Assembly: GCF_003073045.1 (NCBI RefSeq) | Contig: NC_037600.1 | Coordinates: 13,411,188 to 13,475,187 of the forward strand | Direction of reading: 5' to 3' | DNA: 64,000 bases | DNA from: Pomacea canaliculata | Lineage: Eukaryota; Mollusca; Gastropoda; Architaenioglossa; Ampullariidae | Shown here: positions 1 to 13,632 of the stretch, piece after piece | How the letters are laid out: each line of letters starts with the position of its first letter | Position numbering within the stretch: position 1 is the stretch's first letter | Made by a program: the position numbers and the translations under genes | Notes under the pieces: model-generated | The model's database searches: none | Told to the model about the DNA's origin: nothing | The model's input: the letters and a program-made list of their open reading frames with translations, nothing else

Positions 1-3000
1 GGAGTCGTGCATGCATGCCTGCGGGCGCTGTGCATGTCGGTAATGCAATTGTGCAACAGCTGCACAACAACATCGACAGGCTTGGGCTCCATGGTGAATA
101 CCAATGATGTTAAACAGGTTTCCAGAATCCCACAAACCATATTAAGGGTATCACAGGGGGTAAAAAGCAGTAGTCACCAGGGACTGTAGTTATGAAGCGA
201 GGGTAAGTCATTTCCCCGGGGTAAACAATAAAAATTTTAATACATCTTTATTCCGAACTTCGAAAGCGATGTCCAGAAGCCCGATGTCACTACTTCATAT
301 TTCTTTACCCCCATGACACCTTTGTGATTGCTTATCTAGGGGTAAAACAAAGTCTGCTTGTCTGGACACAAGCCTCGGAAACAAGACCCTTGTCCTCGTG
401 TTCGCCATGTTTCCCGACTTACCCCTCCTTCATGACTCCGGCCCCAGGAGTAGCTGGCACAGGAGGAGGGTTGTGACGAACGTGCACTTAGCTGCTGAAA
501 AAGGCGAGCAGGCGTGGGAGTAGACCTCAGCTGGTCTGGTCTGAGTGTGCCAGTTCTTTCTGATGGAGGATAACCTGTGGTTTGTCTTGCAAGAAGCCTT
601 GCTACCATGAAGGTGAAGCGTGAGAAATGTTGATGGCAACTGCTTTAGTTGACAGGAATGGACAGAGTGGGTGAGATAGGTTGGTAGAGTAGGTCGGAAC
701 AGTCAGGTTCTTTATACTTTTTCCATTTCCCAATGTCATACCTTTTCTCTTCTTTCCATTTTATAATAATAAACTTTTTATCCTATTTTTCCATTGTTTT
801 CCATATCAGATACTCTGTCTTTTTTCCATTTTCTTCTGGCGCCCTTTTTGTTTCCATTTCGCGATGCTTCTATTTCAATTTCCATGACTTATGTCCTTTT
901 CGCAATATCTTATCCTTTAAAAAATCCAAGTCTGACCAGAAATATTGGTGAGTTGTATTGCGTGCAGGCTGGGGATCAAGTGAATACACTCCCACGCTCA
1001 TGCTGGTATTTCTGGTGAGCTCTAGACGGTTTGGAGGGGTACATACCCGCACCTAGTGCTGTCATAGCACAGGGGTTAGTTAACATGACACTAATTCTCT
1101 CCTCACTTTTACCTAAACAAACATTGAACCTTACTTTCGGTAGCTGCTCATGCGGAAAATGTGTTTTTGCAGATTAATACAGCCCTGAAAATTTAATGTG
1201 ATGCTCAATTTGATATTATTTAATAAATGTTTAAATTATTTGACTCATAGAACCTGATTTGAAAGACATGCTATAATAAAGTAGTATTTGACTTTATATC
1301 CGCCTCTTGGAATATTGATTTTTTTAAAAGAAACCTTTCATCTTGGATAAGCAGCCATTACATTTTAAACAGAAGGTGATCGTCTCCAGTTGCCGACAGT
1401 TTGTGGTTCCAGTCTTAGTTTTCTGTTGCCATTTTTTCAACTTTCAAAAAAAAAAAAAATGAAATGTTTACCCGGCTTTTGAAAAGAAAAGGATAACCTT
1501 ACGCACAGAAGAACAACAGACAAACTCGAGATCGCATGAGAGTTCAAGGAAAAATAAAAAGCCAAGAGCACGAGGAATTCAGGTCACCATTCACTCCTGC
1601 CTCGCCCTCTTGACACTTGTGTCTGGTGTTTTCCTTTTTAATGGACGGAAAGCATTTGTAAGATCACTGACAGATCCCACACCTGCCAAACAAATGTCCA
1701 AAACCTGGAGGAAGGCGGAGAGAGGATAAAAGGGAAATCCGTTCCTAGGGGAAGGTGGAGCTCAGGGATGGAGCTTTATTTTACAAATAAGGATTGAACG
1801 GCAACTGCCAACAGCGATTTGTCGTCGCTAAGAAACGGTATTTCGTCAGGAAGACAGGTTGGCTTTGTTCTTCTACAAACCAGAACACTTTTGCGAAGAC
1901 TTGGCTCTTGGAAAACCTTTTTCCTTCGGCCTCGTCGTCTTCGTTGTCCACTACAACATCTACATCAACACGATTTCCTATTTTTCACCTGAATAACAAC
2001 TCAAAGTTTTAAAGATTTAAAATGTTAAAGGTAGGAGACGACTGCAAGGTCCAGCAATGCTGTTCGCGAACAAAGAAGATGTCCTGAGTGAGGAGCAAGC
2101 CAGTTGCTGTTTGTTCAGATGTTTGATTTCCACCTTTGCTCAGACAACGATGGGAGGGAAGCTGGGCAAAAGAGGGATTATCACCTCGAAAACTGAGCTA
2201 CACTTTCGTCACTCTTTTCTTCTTTGAACTAATCGATTCTGGCAAGTTTCGTATGCACGGTGGAAGGTGTCTGAAGCTCCACGGCCAATATTTAACACGA
2301 ACTCTTTAGCTACGGAAAACATTAAACGGAAAACCGAAGGCTTACACCTTTCACGATGGCGGAAAAACAAGTGGAACAGGACAGAAAAAAAAGCATGTAA
2401 GGCTGTAATCGTGGATTTATGTGTAAATCTTTTTTTGTCCCTGTCAGAATGAGAAGAAGTAAATAGTGAGGAGTAGAAAAAAGGGTTGAGAACAACAAAA
2501 AATTTTTAAGTTTTTTTTATTCTTTGATTATCATTTGGGGTGGAACATGATCGCGGTTTGGTGCACCTGGAAAGGAAACAAACTCTCTATGATCTGAAAA
2601 ACTACAAAAGCTAGGCGCCTCGTAATAAAAAAACAAAACACTAATAAATGCAACAATAAACACTTCATTTTTAGGAAATAAAACAGAAAAAACATTACCC
2701 CAAATATTAACTGCTCTGTTTATAGATGCTTGGATTGCATGAAGACAGGCGGGGTAACACAGCGCGAAACGAGAACGATGAGATTATCTGTTCCTGTCTG
2801 AATTTGTTGCTTTTTCTATTTACTGATCAGGAGAGAACGAAATGTTTTGTTTCTCTTCTTTTGTCTTTCATCACTTTTGAGTGTTGTCCGACCATCATAA
2901 ATGAAACATTATCCTGGCTTTTAACTCCTCCTAATGTTTATTGTGGCGGACAAAAGGAAATAAATAATAAAAAATACATAGCTGCTGCATACATTTCCAA

Positions 3001-3068
3001 GATGGCGATAATGGTGGCCTATGGCATGATGTGTGCATAATGGTTATTACTGTGATATCAGGGATGTG
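1..3068. other. non-coding stretch, no gene seen
   Basis: AT-rich DNA with pyrimidine and A runs (for example an A-run near 1447-1459). The open frames are short, overlap on both strands and show no recognisable domain or paired splice sites. I see no gene here. Confidence 0.6.
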
Positions 3069-3190
3069 TGTAGGTGGACTGCCGTCTGTCTGCCGAGACC
3101 AAAGCTTCGCCTCTTGCGAGGTTCTCCACTGTTAGTCTTGGCGAGCCTAAACAAAGAATGTGACTAAACCGGAAGCTTTGTCGTCTAATG
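3069..3190 (+). repeat. dispersed repeat, copy A (about 120 bp)
   Basis: This segment closely matches 44134-44255 on the same strand. Shared blocks include a TAGGTGGACT-like start, GTCTGTCTGCC, a GTTAGTCT..GGCGAGCC core and the end AATGTGACTAAACCGGAAGC. It has no open frame and no clear tRNA-like promoter boxes. It is probably a SINE or a non-autonomous DNA element, but its class cannot be told from two copies. Confidence 0.7.
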
Positions 3191-3735
3191 CCTCATTTTA
3201 GTAGTTAGCTAGAAAAAAAATCGTCTGCCAGCAGTCCAGTAATACAAGTTCGTGGTCATATACAGCTAAAAACACTCTAAATTCCTCGCAACGCGATTGG
3301 TTTAGGAAGGTAGGAAGGAAGGATATACGTGGAAAGTACAAAATCCACGGCAACAATCACCATAGCAACTACTGTCGTTTCATCATGTTCTCGTGGCTTT
3401 GCACTGTTCACTGACTGCTGTTGGCGGGATCAGCATGACCCTGGCATCACGTGCAAGTCCTGCCCAGAAGGAGTGGCCTGGACAAGCGGAGATGACTCGT
3501 GTTGCAATTATCAGATAGCGCGCAGTTAGCTCCTCTTGTAAATTCCACCAGGGAATGGTCCATGTGTGGGCATCCATTTTGTCTTTCCTTTTTTATAATG
3601 TCTGGCTGATTGCCTCTCTTTACTGTACATTTGTCTCGCCTCTTGTCTTGTTTTTCTTGTCTCTGACTTTATTTGATTATTTACTTTCGCTTCTCGTTCC
3701 CGTTCGTGGTGGTGGTGGTGGTGGTGAGGATGGTG
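3191..3735. other. non-coding stretch with (GGT)n tract
   Basis: No gene is seen. A short GGT/GGTGGT microsatellite lies at about 3704-3740, immediately before the SINE-like tail at 3736. Confidence 0.5.
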
Positions 3736-3835
3736 GTGGTAATAATAGAATTTGTAAAGCGTATTTACCCGTGGAGGCAGGTTCAATGCTCTGCACTAAA
3801 GTCTACAAAGTCACAGTCAACCACTAAAAATGAAG
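3736..3835 (+). repeat. SINE/LINE 3'-tail-like repeat, copy A
   Basis: The segment begins with AATAATAGAATTTGTAAAGCG and continues through GTGGAGGCAGGTTCAATGC to CACTAAAGT. It resembles 62103-62205 on the same strand, which has a longer (AAT)n lead, GAATTTGTAGAGTGCGC, GTGGAGGTGAATTCAATGC and CACTTCAAA. The TTTGTAAAGCGC-type motif next to a trinucleotide run is typical of invertebrate SINE families, as I recall them. The copies are diverged, so the exact ends are uncertain. Confidence 0.5.
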
Positions 3836-6824
3836 CACGTGTCCGCAAATCAAACAAGACGATGGAACTGAAGAATGGACGGAAAGCGTTTGCTGCATTA
3901 GGAAAGATATAACATCGATGATAATGTAACAGTATTACTGTTCTCTAAGTAATGCTACTGTTAGCTTAGTGATAATATTGCTATTAGCTAGTGCAAGAAA
4001 TTTGCTGAAAGTTTTGTTTTTGATGGTCTGCCTCTACCCCCACCACTGCTTTTATTCACACACTTTTCAGCGCGCGCTTATATATATAGAGAGGGGAAGA
4101 GAACGACAAAATAAAATAAAAGAAGAAAGAGAAATAGAGATAAAAGAAGGATAAAAAGAAAATAACAAGTAGAGAGGAAATTTGCATAAAACTTTATTTT
4201 CACAAGTAGGTTCAAAGTACTTTGTAAAAACGCATTCAAGTACATACTTATCAGGACAGGCTTCAAATGTACCTTTTGTACAACGAACGTGCACACAACA
4301 CAACGTGCACATCACGTGCAAGGTGTAAGACATGTGAGGAGAGAGAAAGTCTTCTCTGAACTTGTAGCCCGAGTTTCTGTTTTAAAGAGTTTCTGCCATC
4401 ATTATTCATGTTTCTCGTCTCTGCACTTTCGGACTGGAAACCCTCGTCTCCCCCAAAAATACTTAGTCTTATTTTATCTCGACGACTAGTTCTTTCCAGA
4501 AATGTCAAAATACACTCTGGCCCCACGTGGCGAAGCCCCTAGAGTACAAGCCCCTGGGGTTGTGAGGGATTTCCTGGCATGCGACTTCAACTGACGGTCT
4601 GGCAGACGACTGTGGAGATAACAAGTTGCACACAAGAGCTAACATGGCGGCGCAGTCATGTAACATTCGGAAAAAAATATTTACAAAGAACGTAGCTATA
4701 CTACAGGAAACCGCTTATCGATTTGAATCATCAGGGGAGTTAACTGTCATTATCTGGAAACAAGGGAGGAAAGGCAGCCTCAGTGTTTATTTGCGTGTTT
4801 GGCGTCAGTGTCTGCACGTGTCGGACTGAAACCCGAGTACCACGTGATCACGAAATCTTCGCTGTCGGATGAAATTATTGATGTTTGTTTTTTGGTTTTT
4901 TTTCTGTTCGTAAACAAGCTGCAGGTTATTCAACAAAGTTTTGTAGACATCAAAGTACTGGCCCTTGGCAAGATCAGAGATGTGACCTGAAGGGTTGAAC
5001 AAGCGGCTAGGGCCAGGCGGTGTGTGTGTGTGCAGTCAGTTGAAATAAATGTTTTTTGAGTTTTAAAGCGTGTATTTTTAAAGAATGTATTTTGAGTTTT
5101 AGACCTTAACTATGGCTAGTCCCTAGAGCTGCTTGCTGCACCCGGGCCCTGGGATGGGTGCCATGCGAGGTCCAAAGTCTGACTTGAATTTAAGTCCAAA
5201 TTTTTTGGCTTAACATCCCTCATCCCAAAAAGTCGGTTTTTGCTGACGACCACGTGAACTTTTAGTCCTGAAAATGAGTTTTTAAGTCGAAAGTTCAGAC
5301 TCAACTAGCGAAATCGACTTAAAGCTTGATACAGGCAATTTAAAACTTATTTTCAAAGCCTCACATTGTAAGGGTTGTACTTTCACGGTGTGTTGACGTG
5401 ACCTCTCCCAATCCTCCACATCATCTGCATTCTTCTTTTTACTCATTGTTCTTCGCCCCATCCCTCTGTCCCTCTGTTCATCTTTTCACAATGTACTAAT
5501 CGTCTCTCGTTTTACTGAAAAAGTCAACCCATTAATTTTAACTTTATTTGTTAGGGTTCGGCTGGTGGAAAATGGGAAGAAATAATGAGACAATTTTGAT
5601 GACCCTGCTGCTAGTGATGATGTTGGTGGTGGTGGTGGTGATGATGAGATGATTGTCTATGGCAGGGGTCAGAGCGTACAAGCCTTAACTGGACCTTTTC
5701 CCTTGTGTCCCTCCCTTTCTCTCTCTCTCTTGATCACGATGACTTAATGCATCTCTAGACTAGAACCACGTGACCGCTCGCGGCTAATACAAACCATTGC
5801 CTTGTTTCCTCACCTCTTTGTCATAAGAGGCACATAATTGCTTGGTACCCGCCACACACTTTCAAGTGAGCTTGGCTGTCATACATTGTTAGTAATTTCA
5901 TTTCCTCCCCACAGAGAAGAGCCTTCATCTGACAACAACAAACACAATCGCCCCACGGCCTGTAGACATCACAGGAAAGCTGTTTGGACGAGCTCAGTGT
6001 ATTGCCCTCGTCGTCCTTGTTATCCTTATCCACAGTCTTGTCTCGTGAGGACGAACACGCGCACTGTGGCATTGTTTAGAGATGGAGGGAAGGAAGTGGG
6101 GAGAGGGCGGGATGGGTGGAGCGAGTGGCGGGTAAATGGACCGAGAGAACAAAACAAGATGAGCTTGTAATTGTGAAAGACAGACAGCCAGGCAGGCAGA
6201 CAGGGGGAAATCTTCAACAGGGTAATGATTAACAGAATGAAGGATGAAACGTCTAAAATCCTTTTGTCACGATCCCTCCTCCCCTTCTTGTTTCTTTTGT
6301 GCTCCCCGCCTCGTCCTTGATGAAGAATGCTCATCTCGCCAACCCATCAGCTCAGGCAGTTATGTATGCACTGAACTGTCGAGGTCATTGATATTTTTTC
6401 CTTGGGAAAGTAAGAAACGATTGTTGAAGAAAAAAGAAGCAAAGGAGAACAATAGATAAATAGAAAAAATAACAAAAAATGAGGGAAAGACAGACAGACA
6501 AACAGATAGAAGTATGAAATCTTCGAAAGGGAGACATCTGTGCGAACAAGAAATGCACAGACTGGCTTCCTCTCCCGCTTTTACTTCATTCAGATCGTTA
6601 TCGTCTTTGACATCCGTTCATATGTGAGCATCATTCCTGGGCAGCGCCGTAAAGCGTGCACCAGGCCTGCGCATGCGCTGTCGTAATATTTCTGGTAGCT
6701 GAGTGAAATATGTGGCAATGACATGAGTATGGCTAATGGTGGGGAAACGACCCCGGGGGTTTGAACGAAGACCTGGAATGTAAGCTCAGGGAACCGAGGA
6801 GGGAATGCGCCGCAAGGGTGGCCC
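3836..6824. other. non-coding stretch, no gene seen
   Basis: This region has simple-sequence patches such as GGT/GAT near 5625-5650 and purine runs near 4090-4175. No exon with paired splice signals and a recognisable domain was found. Confidence 0.5.
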
Positions 6825-6890
6825 GATAGCTCAGTGGTATGGCGGTTGAGGATCCTGCACGCGGATCTTGTCTCAAAGCTTGATTATTTC
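6825..6890 (+). repeat. tRNA-derived SINE remnant
   Basis: The sequence GGCCCGATAGCTCAGTGGTA contains a good RNA polymerase III A box (TAGCTCAGTGG). A degenerate B-box region follows about 30 bases later (GCGGATCTTGTCTC). The acceptor stem and anticodon arm do not fold as a full tRNA, so I call a SINE head rather than a tRNA gene. Confidence 0.45.
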
Positions 6891-8131
6891 TTTCCAGAAA
6901 CTCATTTCCTTCTTGTCATTTTAGCTCTTTGCTGTCTTCCATGGAGGAACATCGTAGGTAGCAGTAAGCAATTTACAGTTGAATAAACTTTGCCAGTTAA
7001 CCAGTCAGGAAACGACCCGGCTTTCGTGGTACTTACGTTCCGTGAACACTACTCGTCTCTCCTACTAGGTCACGTGACCATTAGCAGAAAAGCTATGGAA
7101 CGGCACAGATTGCGGCGGTTTGCGAGGACCTGAGGATCTGACGGGCATTCAGCCATGCTGGAAAATTCTGGCGCTGGCCTCGTCTCCATCTTCATGACTG
7201 CAAAAAAAAAAAAAAACCAAAAAAGAAAAACAAAACAAACAAACAAAGTGAGGAGTGTGAGGGATGGCTATCATTCTGAGCGGATGTTTAGGGTAAATGA
7301 ATGGGTCCCGAGTGCAAGGCAGAGGGCGCCACTGGCGTTCCGGAACTGTCAGTTTAGGTTTGGGTGGGTTTGGTTTGCAAAGGAAAGTTTTCTTCTGGGT
7401 TTTCTTTAAGTTTTTTTTTATCGTGTATTCCGGCATCAGTACACATATGGCGCGTGAAGTGCGCTAACAATACACACACGCGTGCAAACACATCAAGCAG
7501 TGGAATTAGCGAAGAATTGGGGATCTGCGGGGTTTTTTTGGTTGTTGTTTGTCTCTTTGTGTATTTATTTACTTCGTTCGAAGAAACATTGTTATTTTAT
7601 TTGTTAAATCATTTGTTATATTTATTTTATATGGGGGTTTTGTTCCTTTTTCAATTGTTTCCTTTTTGTTCCTTTTTTACCCTTTAAAATTTATTATTAT
7701 TTAGTTTGTGGTTTGTCTCTTTTTTTATTTGTTTATCATTTCTTTTGTGGTGCTTTTGTTTTTTTTAATTTGTCTCTTTATTTGAGTTTTTGTCGATGGA
7801 TGTCTTTCATTGAGGTTTGGTTTTTTTAAAGTCATTTGTTTTTTCATTTTTTTGTTGTTTTTTAAAGTTCCTTCACGTCTTTTTTCTTGACTTTTTTATT
7901 TGTTTAGTTTACTTAGCTGTTTCATTTTTAATCCAGTTGCGAGAAACCGGTTGACCTGTGCTGTTTACAAATTAGCCTAAGTCAAGCAAGTAACTAGTTT
8001 ACTAAACAAAGTATCATAATTACATGCATGCATGTACAGACATGCAGACAGACAACCTGACATCCAGCAAATGCTCAACTGTGACTATTATCTGACCTTA
8101 TGTCTGCAAGTTGTTCTGCTGTGACCGTTAT
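6891..8131. other. non-coding stretch, T/G-rich
   Basis: From about 7530 to 7920 the sequence is dominated by T runs interrupted by G (TTTGTTT-like). An A-run lies near 7201-7215. No coding exon is recognised. Confidence 0.5.
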
Positions 8132-8132
8132 C

Positions 8133-8168
<36 letters not shown>

Positions 8169-8203
8169 AAACATGTGTCGAGAGAGAGAGAGAGTGAGAG
8201 AGA
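8132..8203 (+). repeat. (GAC)n and (AG)n microsatellites
   Basis: An uninterrupted GAC array runs from about 8132 to 8168. It is followed after a short spacer by an AG/GAGA tract near 8180-8203. Confidence 0.9.
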
Positions 8204-8932
8204 AAGGCAGACATATCTAAAAGACACATCATACTGTTCTGCTGTAGTGACAGATAATTACTGTCGCTTAAAATGACCTCTCCACTTATTGCATACAATC
8301 ATTACCATTATCATCAGCTTTATCGTTAATTGTTAATCCCTTTATCGTTAATGGCCCCTACCCCAACACGCTTGGCGTGATGATGCACCATCATCAACAA
8401 CTACGTCACGCACGAGTACATCAACGACACTCCCACCTTCATTCACCCCACCCACAAATAATGCGTTGAGGACTCATCCAACGCCGTCCTGCTTATTAGT
8501 CCTGGTCTCTCGTGCCCCAGTGGTCATGGTGCACCATCGTGACGTCACGAATATGGTGCGAGCTTCATCATGCATGAATGCATTAATAACAATCTTTAAA
8601 AAAAAAACCAACAGGAATTATCTGAAGCCCTTTCGGTAGGGACAGGCTAGGATGGCAATCGTTGGCGTGTGAGTGAACTCAGGGTCACATTACAGCATCC
8701 TAAAGGTCATGAGATCTCGACCATGTTGGTTTCCTTGATCAATTGTGAGGAACCTGAAAAAAGGATAGATCGTGATTTCAAAACACAATCAAAAGAAATT
8801 TCGCTTCCGACGATGACCATGATGATGAAGATGATGATGAGGATGATGATGATGCTGCAGCGAATAAGAGGGTTAAGAATATTTCTTGAGTAATTGTTCC
8901 GAGGGGGCGTGGACATTGGCGAGGGTACTGCA

Positions 8933-9216
8933 CTGTCTGTGTGTCATGCCAATTAGGACCACCCTCTGCCCTCAGGGAGAATGTACGCCTGGCAGTAATC
9001 AACCGGGTGCCAGACCTGGCGCAGTCCTCTAATGAAGTCGTCGTGTAGGCAACTCGCCATAAGTATAGGTGCATCGGGTAGGTCGGTGGTGGGGATCGGG
9101 TGTAGAGAAAGGTCTATCACCATGGCCAGTAAAACACCGCCCTCCGCATTCTTCTCTAGTTCACGAAATATGAAGGTACTTGGTGTAAATATTTGTTTTA
9201 TGTAAAGTAAGATCAC
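8933..9216 (-). other. open frame of unknown origin, possibly a repeat fragment
   Basis: The minus strand carries an 87-codon open frame with fairly complex composition, unlike the surrounding simple sequence. A second minus frame through the same DNA (8778-9074) is also open and complex. I do not recognise a domain, and I find no convincing acceptor-donor pair. It may be an old transposon fragment rather than a host exon. Confidence 0.2.
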
Positions 9217-12200
9217 CCATCCTTTGTCGTTGCCGCGTGCCTGATTTCTCTTCCCATCTTGATTATGAGGAATGAGGGACGAAGTTAATCAAAATTCAAT
9301 TCCCTTCGCTTCTGGCCTCCCTTGTGAGACACAGCAGTATGTCTTGGCACACTTACCTCCCCTACCCTGCACCCACTTACCTCCCCTTGCCACACGCACC
9401 AGCAGCAAGAAAGTGCGTGTGTGTGTTGCGTGAGGGGTTTGGGGGTTGCGGGGTGCTTATGTGTGTGTGTGGTAAGGGGTGGGGGCGCAGTAATCGCACT
9501 TTATCACAGGTGGCGCTCTTAGCTCTATATCGGTCTGCCCGCCTCATTTCAAGTGATAAACATTTATACACACAGGAGAAACAGATTCCGCCGAGAATAG
9601 AATACCTTCACGTGTCTTACAGACCGCTGCAGTTAAAGGTCGATCAAAGCTTCAAGCACTTGTCTCTGTTCTTTAAATATCACATTCATTAAACACACTT
9701 AAAAATCTGTTAAAATCTCTCGCCCATTAAATACACCTGTTTTGCTTTGCACTCGTTGAATCCCATCGTTCTTTAAATACACTTCTTTCTTCTTCCGTCT
9801 TTCAATCGTTCCTTCATCAATGACACAAAGTCTGTTATAGCATCTTTTTTTTCTCTCTCATATAATGATATTAATTTACTAATTTTCGTTTCATCAATCT
9901 ATCTATCTGACCTTTTTTTCAGGTATTCATTCAGTCCTTCTACCCATAATAGTTGTCTGGTCTGGCTGTCTGTTCGACTAATAACTGACTCTCGTCTTCA
10001 AGCCTTTTCTATTTCCGAAGCGCAAAGTATCTAGGAGGGTAAAAAAAATGGATAAAGAGCTAAAACATTTTTTTTTTGTCTCCGTTCACCTCGCCTATTT
10101 TCAAGAAGAACGGAAGTCCTGGCCAGACTAATTACCAGCATTTCCATCCAAACACGGGGCCGAGTTCCTGAGGGGGGATGCGACCCCCACTTTCGCATTT
10201 TTGTCATGCCTGCCGTGCCAGTTCGTCCTCGCTGATGTTGAGAGGACGAGTGTGTTATCCAGCACCTGCTGAGGTTTTTTTTTTAACCCCTGACCCTTTG
10301 TGTCTGTCAAGAAGTCTATTACTGTATCAGATCATCTAATTATCTCTGGATGACGATCGGACCCGCAGATGCACGGACAGCCGGACAAGCAGGCGCACTG
10401 ACATTTCTCTCTCTCCACACACACAATTACACTGCAACATATTTTGTTTACGACAATATTTGTGTAGTCTGTCGAGCGCATGCTCTAATTAACACTTGGT
10501 ATTTAGTACAATGGCCTCCTGGAAGTACCCCGAACCCTGTAACGATCTCGCTCATCCTCTCATCATCCCCTTCCACCCACAAGCTGCCTCGCTGGCGGGC
10601 GGCAAGAACTGGCAAAGAAAATGGAAGGTGTGTGGGGTGGGGTGGGGTGGAGGGGGAGAGAGTTGAAGGCTAAACAAACCCCTCTCTCACCTGTACTTCA
10701 TTTTCTGCCAGGTACTGGCTGAGCCTAAATTCTTGCATGTCTGAGATAAACTGATCTGGCCTCAGCAAATGCGGAGTGACTGGGTTATGTCAGGGTGTCT
10801 CTTAGATGTGCCTGCCTTTGTCTCACTCTCTCTCTCTCGACACATGCAAGGTTCCATCATCATCATCGTCATCGTCATCGTCATCTGAAGGTTACAACAA
10901 CTGAGTCCAACCAACCAACGTCAGACATTGTTTCCCTTCGCGTTTCCCTTTTGTTACCCTCCTACATTTAATGTTATATACAACTGTGTTTATTCCAGAT
11001 AAACAACTCATAAACATATGTAAGCTTACGCAGGAATGCGATGGAGTGGTCGTTACTTCTAAGCAACCTTTGCACACAACTTCAAACAACTTGCTATTTT
11101 CAACCTTCACATGGAGGTTTCTTTTCTTCTGCATGGAGGAAGCGTGTGTGTAGGGGAGGGGAGAACATAATCGTAACGCCAGGATAATAAACATAAACTA
11201 TTTGTCAGGATATCATTACAATTAACTCTTAACCATCACATTGCTGTTCGTCTGTCAGTATTAGCATATACTTACTACTTAATCCTGTTATGGGATGAGT
11301 CTGCTAGTGTACATCTATAAGGTTTGTACTTAGAAGTAAGAATCGTTTTTGAAAGATATATATATAGGTGAGGAATATGTATAATGCATTGGTACACTGA
11401 GATTAAATTGAAATTATCATATCAGGATGAGGAGGGGAAATGCCCAGTAGAAGAAACGATAACAAAGACAAACGTATTTTAAAAAAAGGTCGAGAAAAAA
11501 ATGAAGAAAAAAAAAAGAAGATATGAAGAAGGCGTTCAACCGACATCTTGTTCGTTCATCATCTGGCTGCGCGTGCAACAGCTCCTCACACACTGCCCCA
11601 GTTCCAGACGTCTGCTGTAATTATGTGGGCGACAGGGACGGAAACCAGGTTGGAACAAATAACTAGATGAAAAAAGTCTTCACTGGCTTTCGTGGGGTTT
11701 CGATTGGATCCTTATTTTACCGCTGGCAGCCTGTATCACGTGACATGGCTCCGTGCCTCGCTTGTCGCAGTCCCTAGCGATGACACGTTTTTAAAAGATG
11801 GTGTATAAGGCTTCGGATTTCTCTTCCCTTCAATAAAACCGTCCCTTTCTCGTCTTTTTAATCAGTCTCCTTTTTTTAAAATTTCTCAGGCAGCAATTTT
11901 TTTTATTTTTGGAAAAAGTCGGCGGATGTTGTTAACAGATCCAATGGCTGGCTGGCCAAAGCTGCTGGCGGTGAAATTTGGCGAAGCTGGGTGTTGCGGA
12001 CACCCACTGTCTCTCTCTCTCTGAAACAGATCCTTCATCGTCTCTGAAGAGGTGGAAGTGGGTATCGTGAAGGGAAGGGGCAGGGTGGGAAGGAGATCGT
12101 CTGCTAGACATGCTTGCTGTGCCAAAGTGCTGAAGCGCTCACCTTCACGCGGCAGCTACTCCAGGTGACGGTAGGTTTGCAGTCAGGTGTGAACACCTTA

Positions 12201-12558
12201 CCTGTAGAAACGGTGGATCTCTGTCTTCTCCCCTCCCCCTCCTCTCTCCTCCTCCCCACCTCCTTACCTCATCCTCCACCTCATCTACGCATGCGCGAGC
12301 GCAGAAATGCACTCAGCCAGACAGAGCCAACCAGACAGACAAGAAGGCAATAACCAATAGAAAAGCGATTACCTGATACGTCCGTGGGGTGAACAGGATA
12401 TGTTGACTCCCATCCTGCACCGAATCGAAGACATATTTTGTCACGTGACCCAGTAATATAAACCAAATGGAATAGAACGGAATCACTTAATAAGGCATCT
12501 TCCCTAAACCTTACAGATACTTCGTTTTATTTATTTTATTTATCTTATTTATTTACAG
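9217..12558. other. non-coding upstream of FABP exons
   Basis: This stretch should contain or lie within the 5' part of the fatty-acid-binding protein gene, but no first exon could be identified. A FABP first exon encodes roughly 24 residues. Here it must end one base into a codon to join the exon at 12559. Microsatellite patches (CATCGT near 10858-10884, CTCT near 12009) are present. Confidence 0.4.
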
Positions 12559-13364
12559 GCCTACCTGCAGACAAGCTGGAGTTCTACAAGCAGGCCAAGA
12601 CGGAGATAACGTATACCAGGGATGGAGATCAGTGGACAATAAATGTAGGAATCGTTGGAGTTCCCAACGGTTCTAGGGTCTTTAATTTCGTCATGGGTCA
12701 GCCCTATGACTCCGTCAACATTGATGGCACGCCGTTAAAGGTTTGCTACCATCCTGTCGTCTTTTAGTCACTGTGATGTGTTTTTTATTTATTTATTTTT
12801 GACTGAGATATTTTTTTCACTTACCCCATAAACTTATCTGCTCATTCTAGGAGTTCATACTCTTACTGGCTAAGATCAGAGTATCTATCTATTGTGTTTG
12901 TACAAGCTATTCATAAAGATTAATGAAGTCTCGCCTTTTATCGTTTCACCTCCCAGAGCGTGATTACCTTCGAGGGCGGAGCCTTTGTTGAACAGCACAA
13001 GGAGGCGGGACCAAGGGAAGCGGAAATGAGCATCGTTAGGAAAGTCAACGGGAACACCATGGAGGTGGTAAGCATCTGGTTAGAGATGTGCATAGGTGGA
13101 TAGTTGTCTGCACCTTTACTCTCTCGAACCCTCGTTAGCAATCCTCAGTTCACGATCGAGGGAGATAACTGGTATGGCCGTTTTATAAAAATTATAGTTG
13201 TCGTTCCTATTCTCTTTATTAGCAAAAGATACCTTCAATAATCAGTTGACTTTTCTTGCTTGAAATTATTGAAGAAATACAAGTATACATCAAGTAAGGT
13301 TCGTTTTCCACAGCAAACAACGGTTGGAGGCGCCACGATGACGTCGATCTACAACAAAGTATGA
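12559..13364 (+). CDS. fatty-acid-binding protein (FABP/CRABP family), last three exons
   Basis: FABPs are small cytosolic beta-barrel proteins that carry fatty acids or retinoids. Three exons join in frame: 12559-12740 (182 nt), 12957-13067 (111 nt) and 13314-13364 (51 nt, ending TGA). Each is bounded by AG and GT. Exon layout matches the classical four-exon FABP gene, including the 51-nt last exon. Family-like segments are the strand pairs around TRDGDQWTI, FNFVMGQPYD and DGTPLK, then ITFEGGAFVEQ and MSIVRKVNG, and the C-terminal TSIYNKV, close to the usual RIYEKV end. The visible part covers about 114 residues of a usual 130-135. The first exon (start codon and helix region) was not found and may lie far upstream. 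No frameshift is seen. The family call is firm, the ligand unknown. Confidence 0.88.
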
Positions 13365-13632
13365 ACGTGATGACGTCATCACGAGGGGGACATGGCTGCT
13401 TCACAAGCTGAGAATGATGTTGCGGATTTTTTGTGTTTCATGCTATGAGTGCGAAACTGAACGCGCAAACAAGTGCTGGATATTTATTTGTTTATTTATT
13501 TATTCATTTGTTTAGATATTTATTTCAATTTTTATACGAGGCTAGCCCAGGTGTTTTGTGAACTCGGAGTTCATCTCGATAATTTTGATGTTGTGTTCTA
13601 CGTGTGCCTGCTCTGTGACTTCAAACATTAAA
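13365..13632 (+). other. probable FABP 3' UTR with ATTAAA signal
   Basis: No open frame follows the stop. An ATTAAA hexamer at 13627-13632, about 265 bases after the stop, is a plausible polyadenylation signal. A second candidate AATAAA-type site lies near 13958-13965. Confidence 0.45.

Noticed and set aside
6825..6890. tRNA gene candidate
   Set aside because: The A box is good, but the B box and stems are degenerate, so it fits a SINE head better.
8132..8168. CRISPR-like regular array
   Set aside because: It is a pure GAC trinucleotide run with no spacers, and this is eukaryotic DNA.
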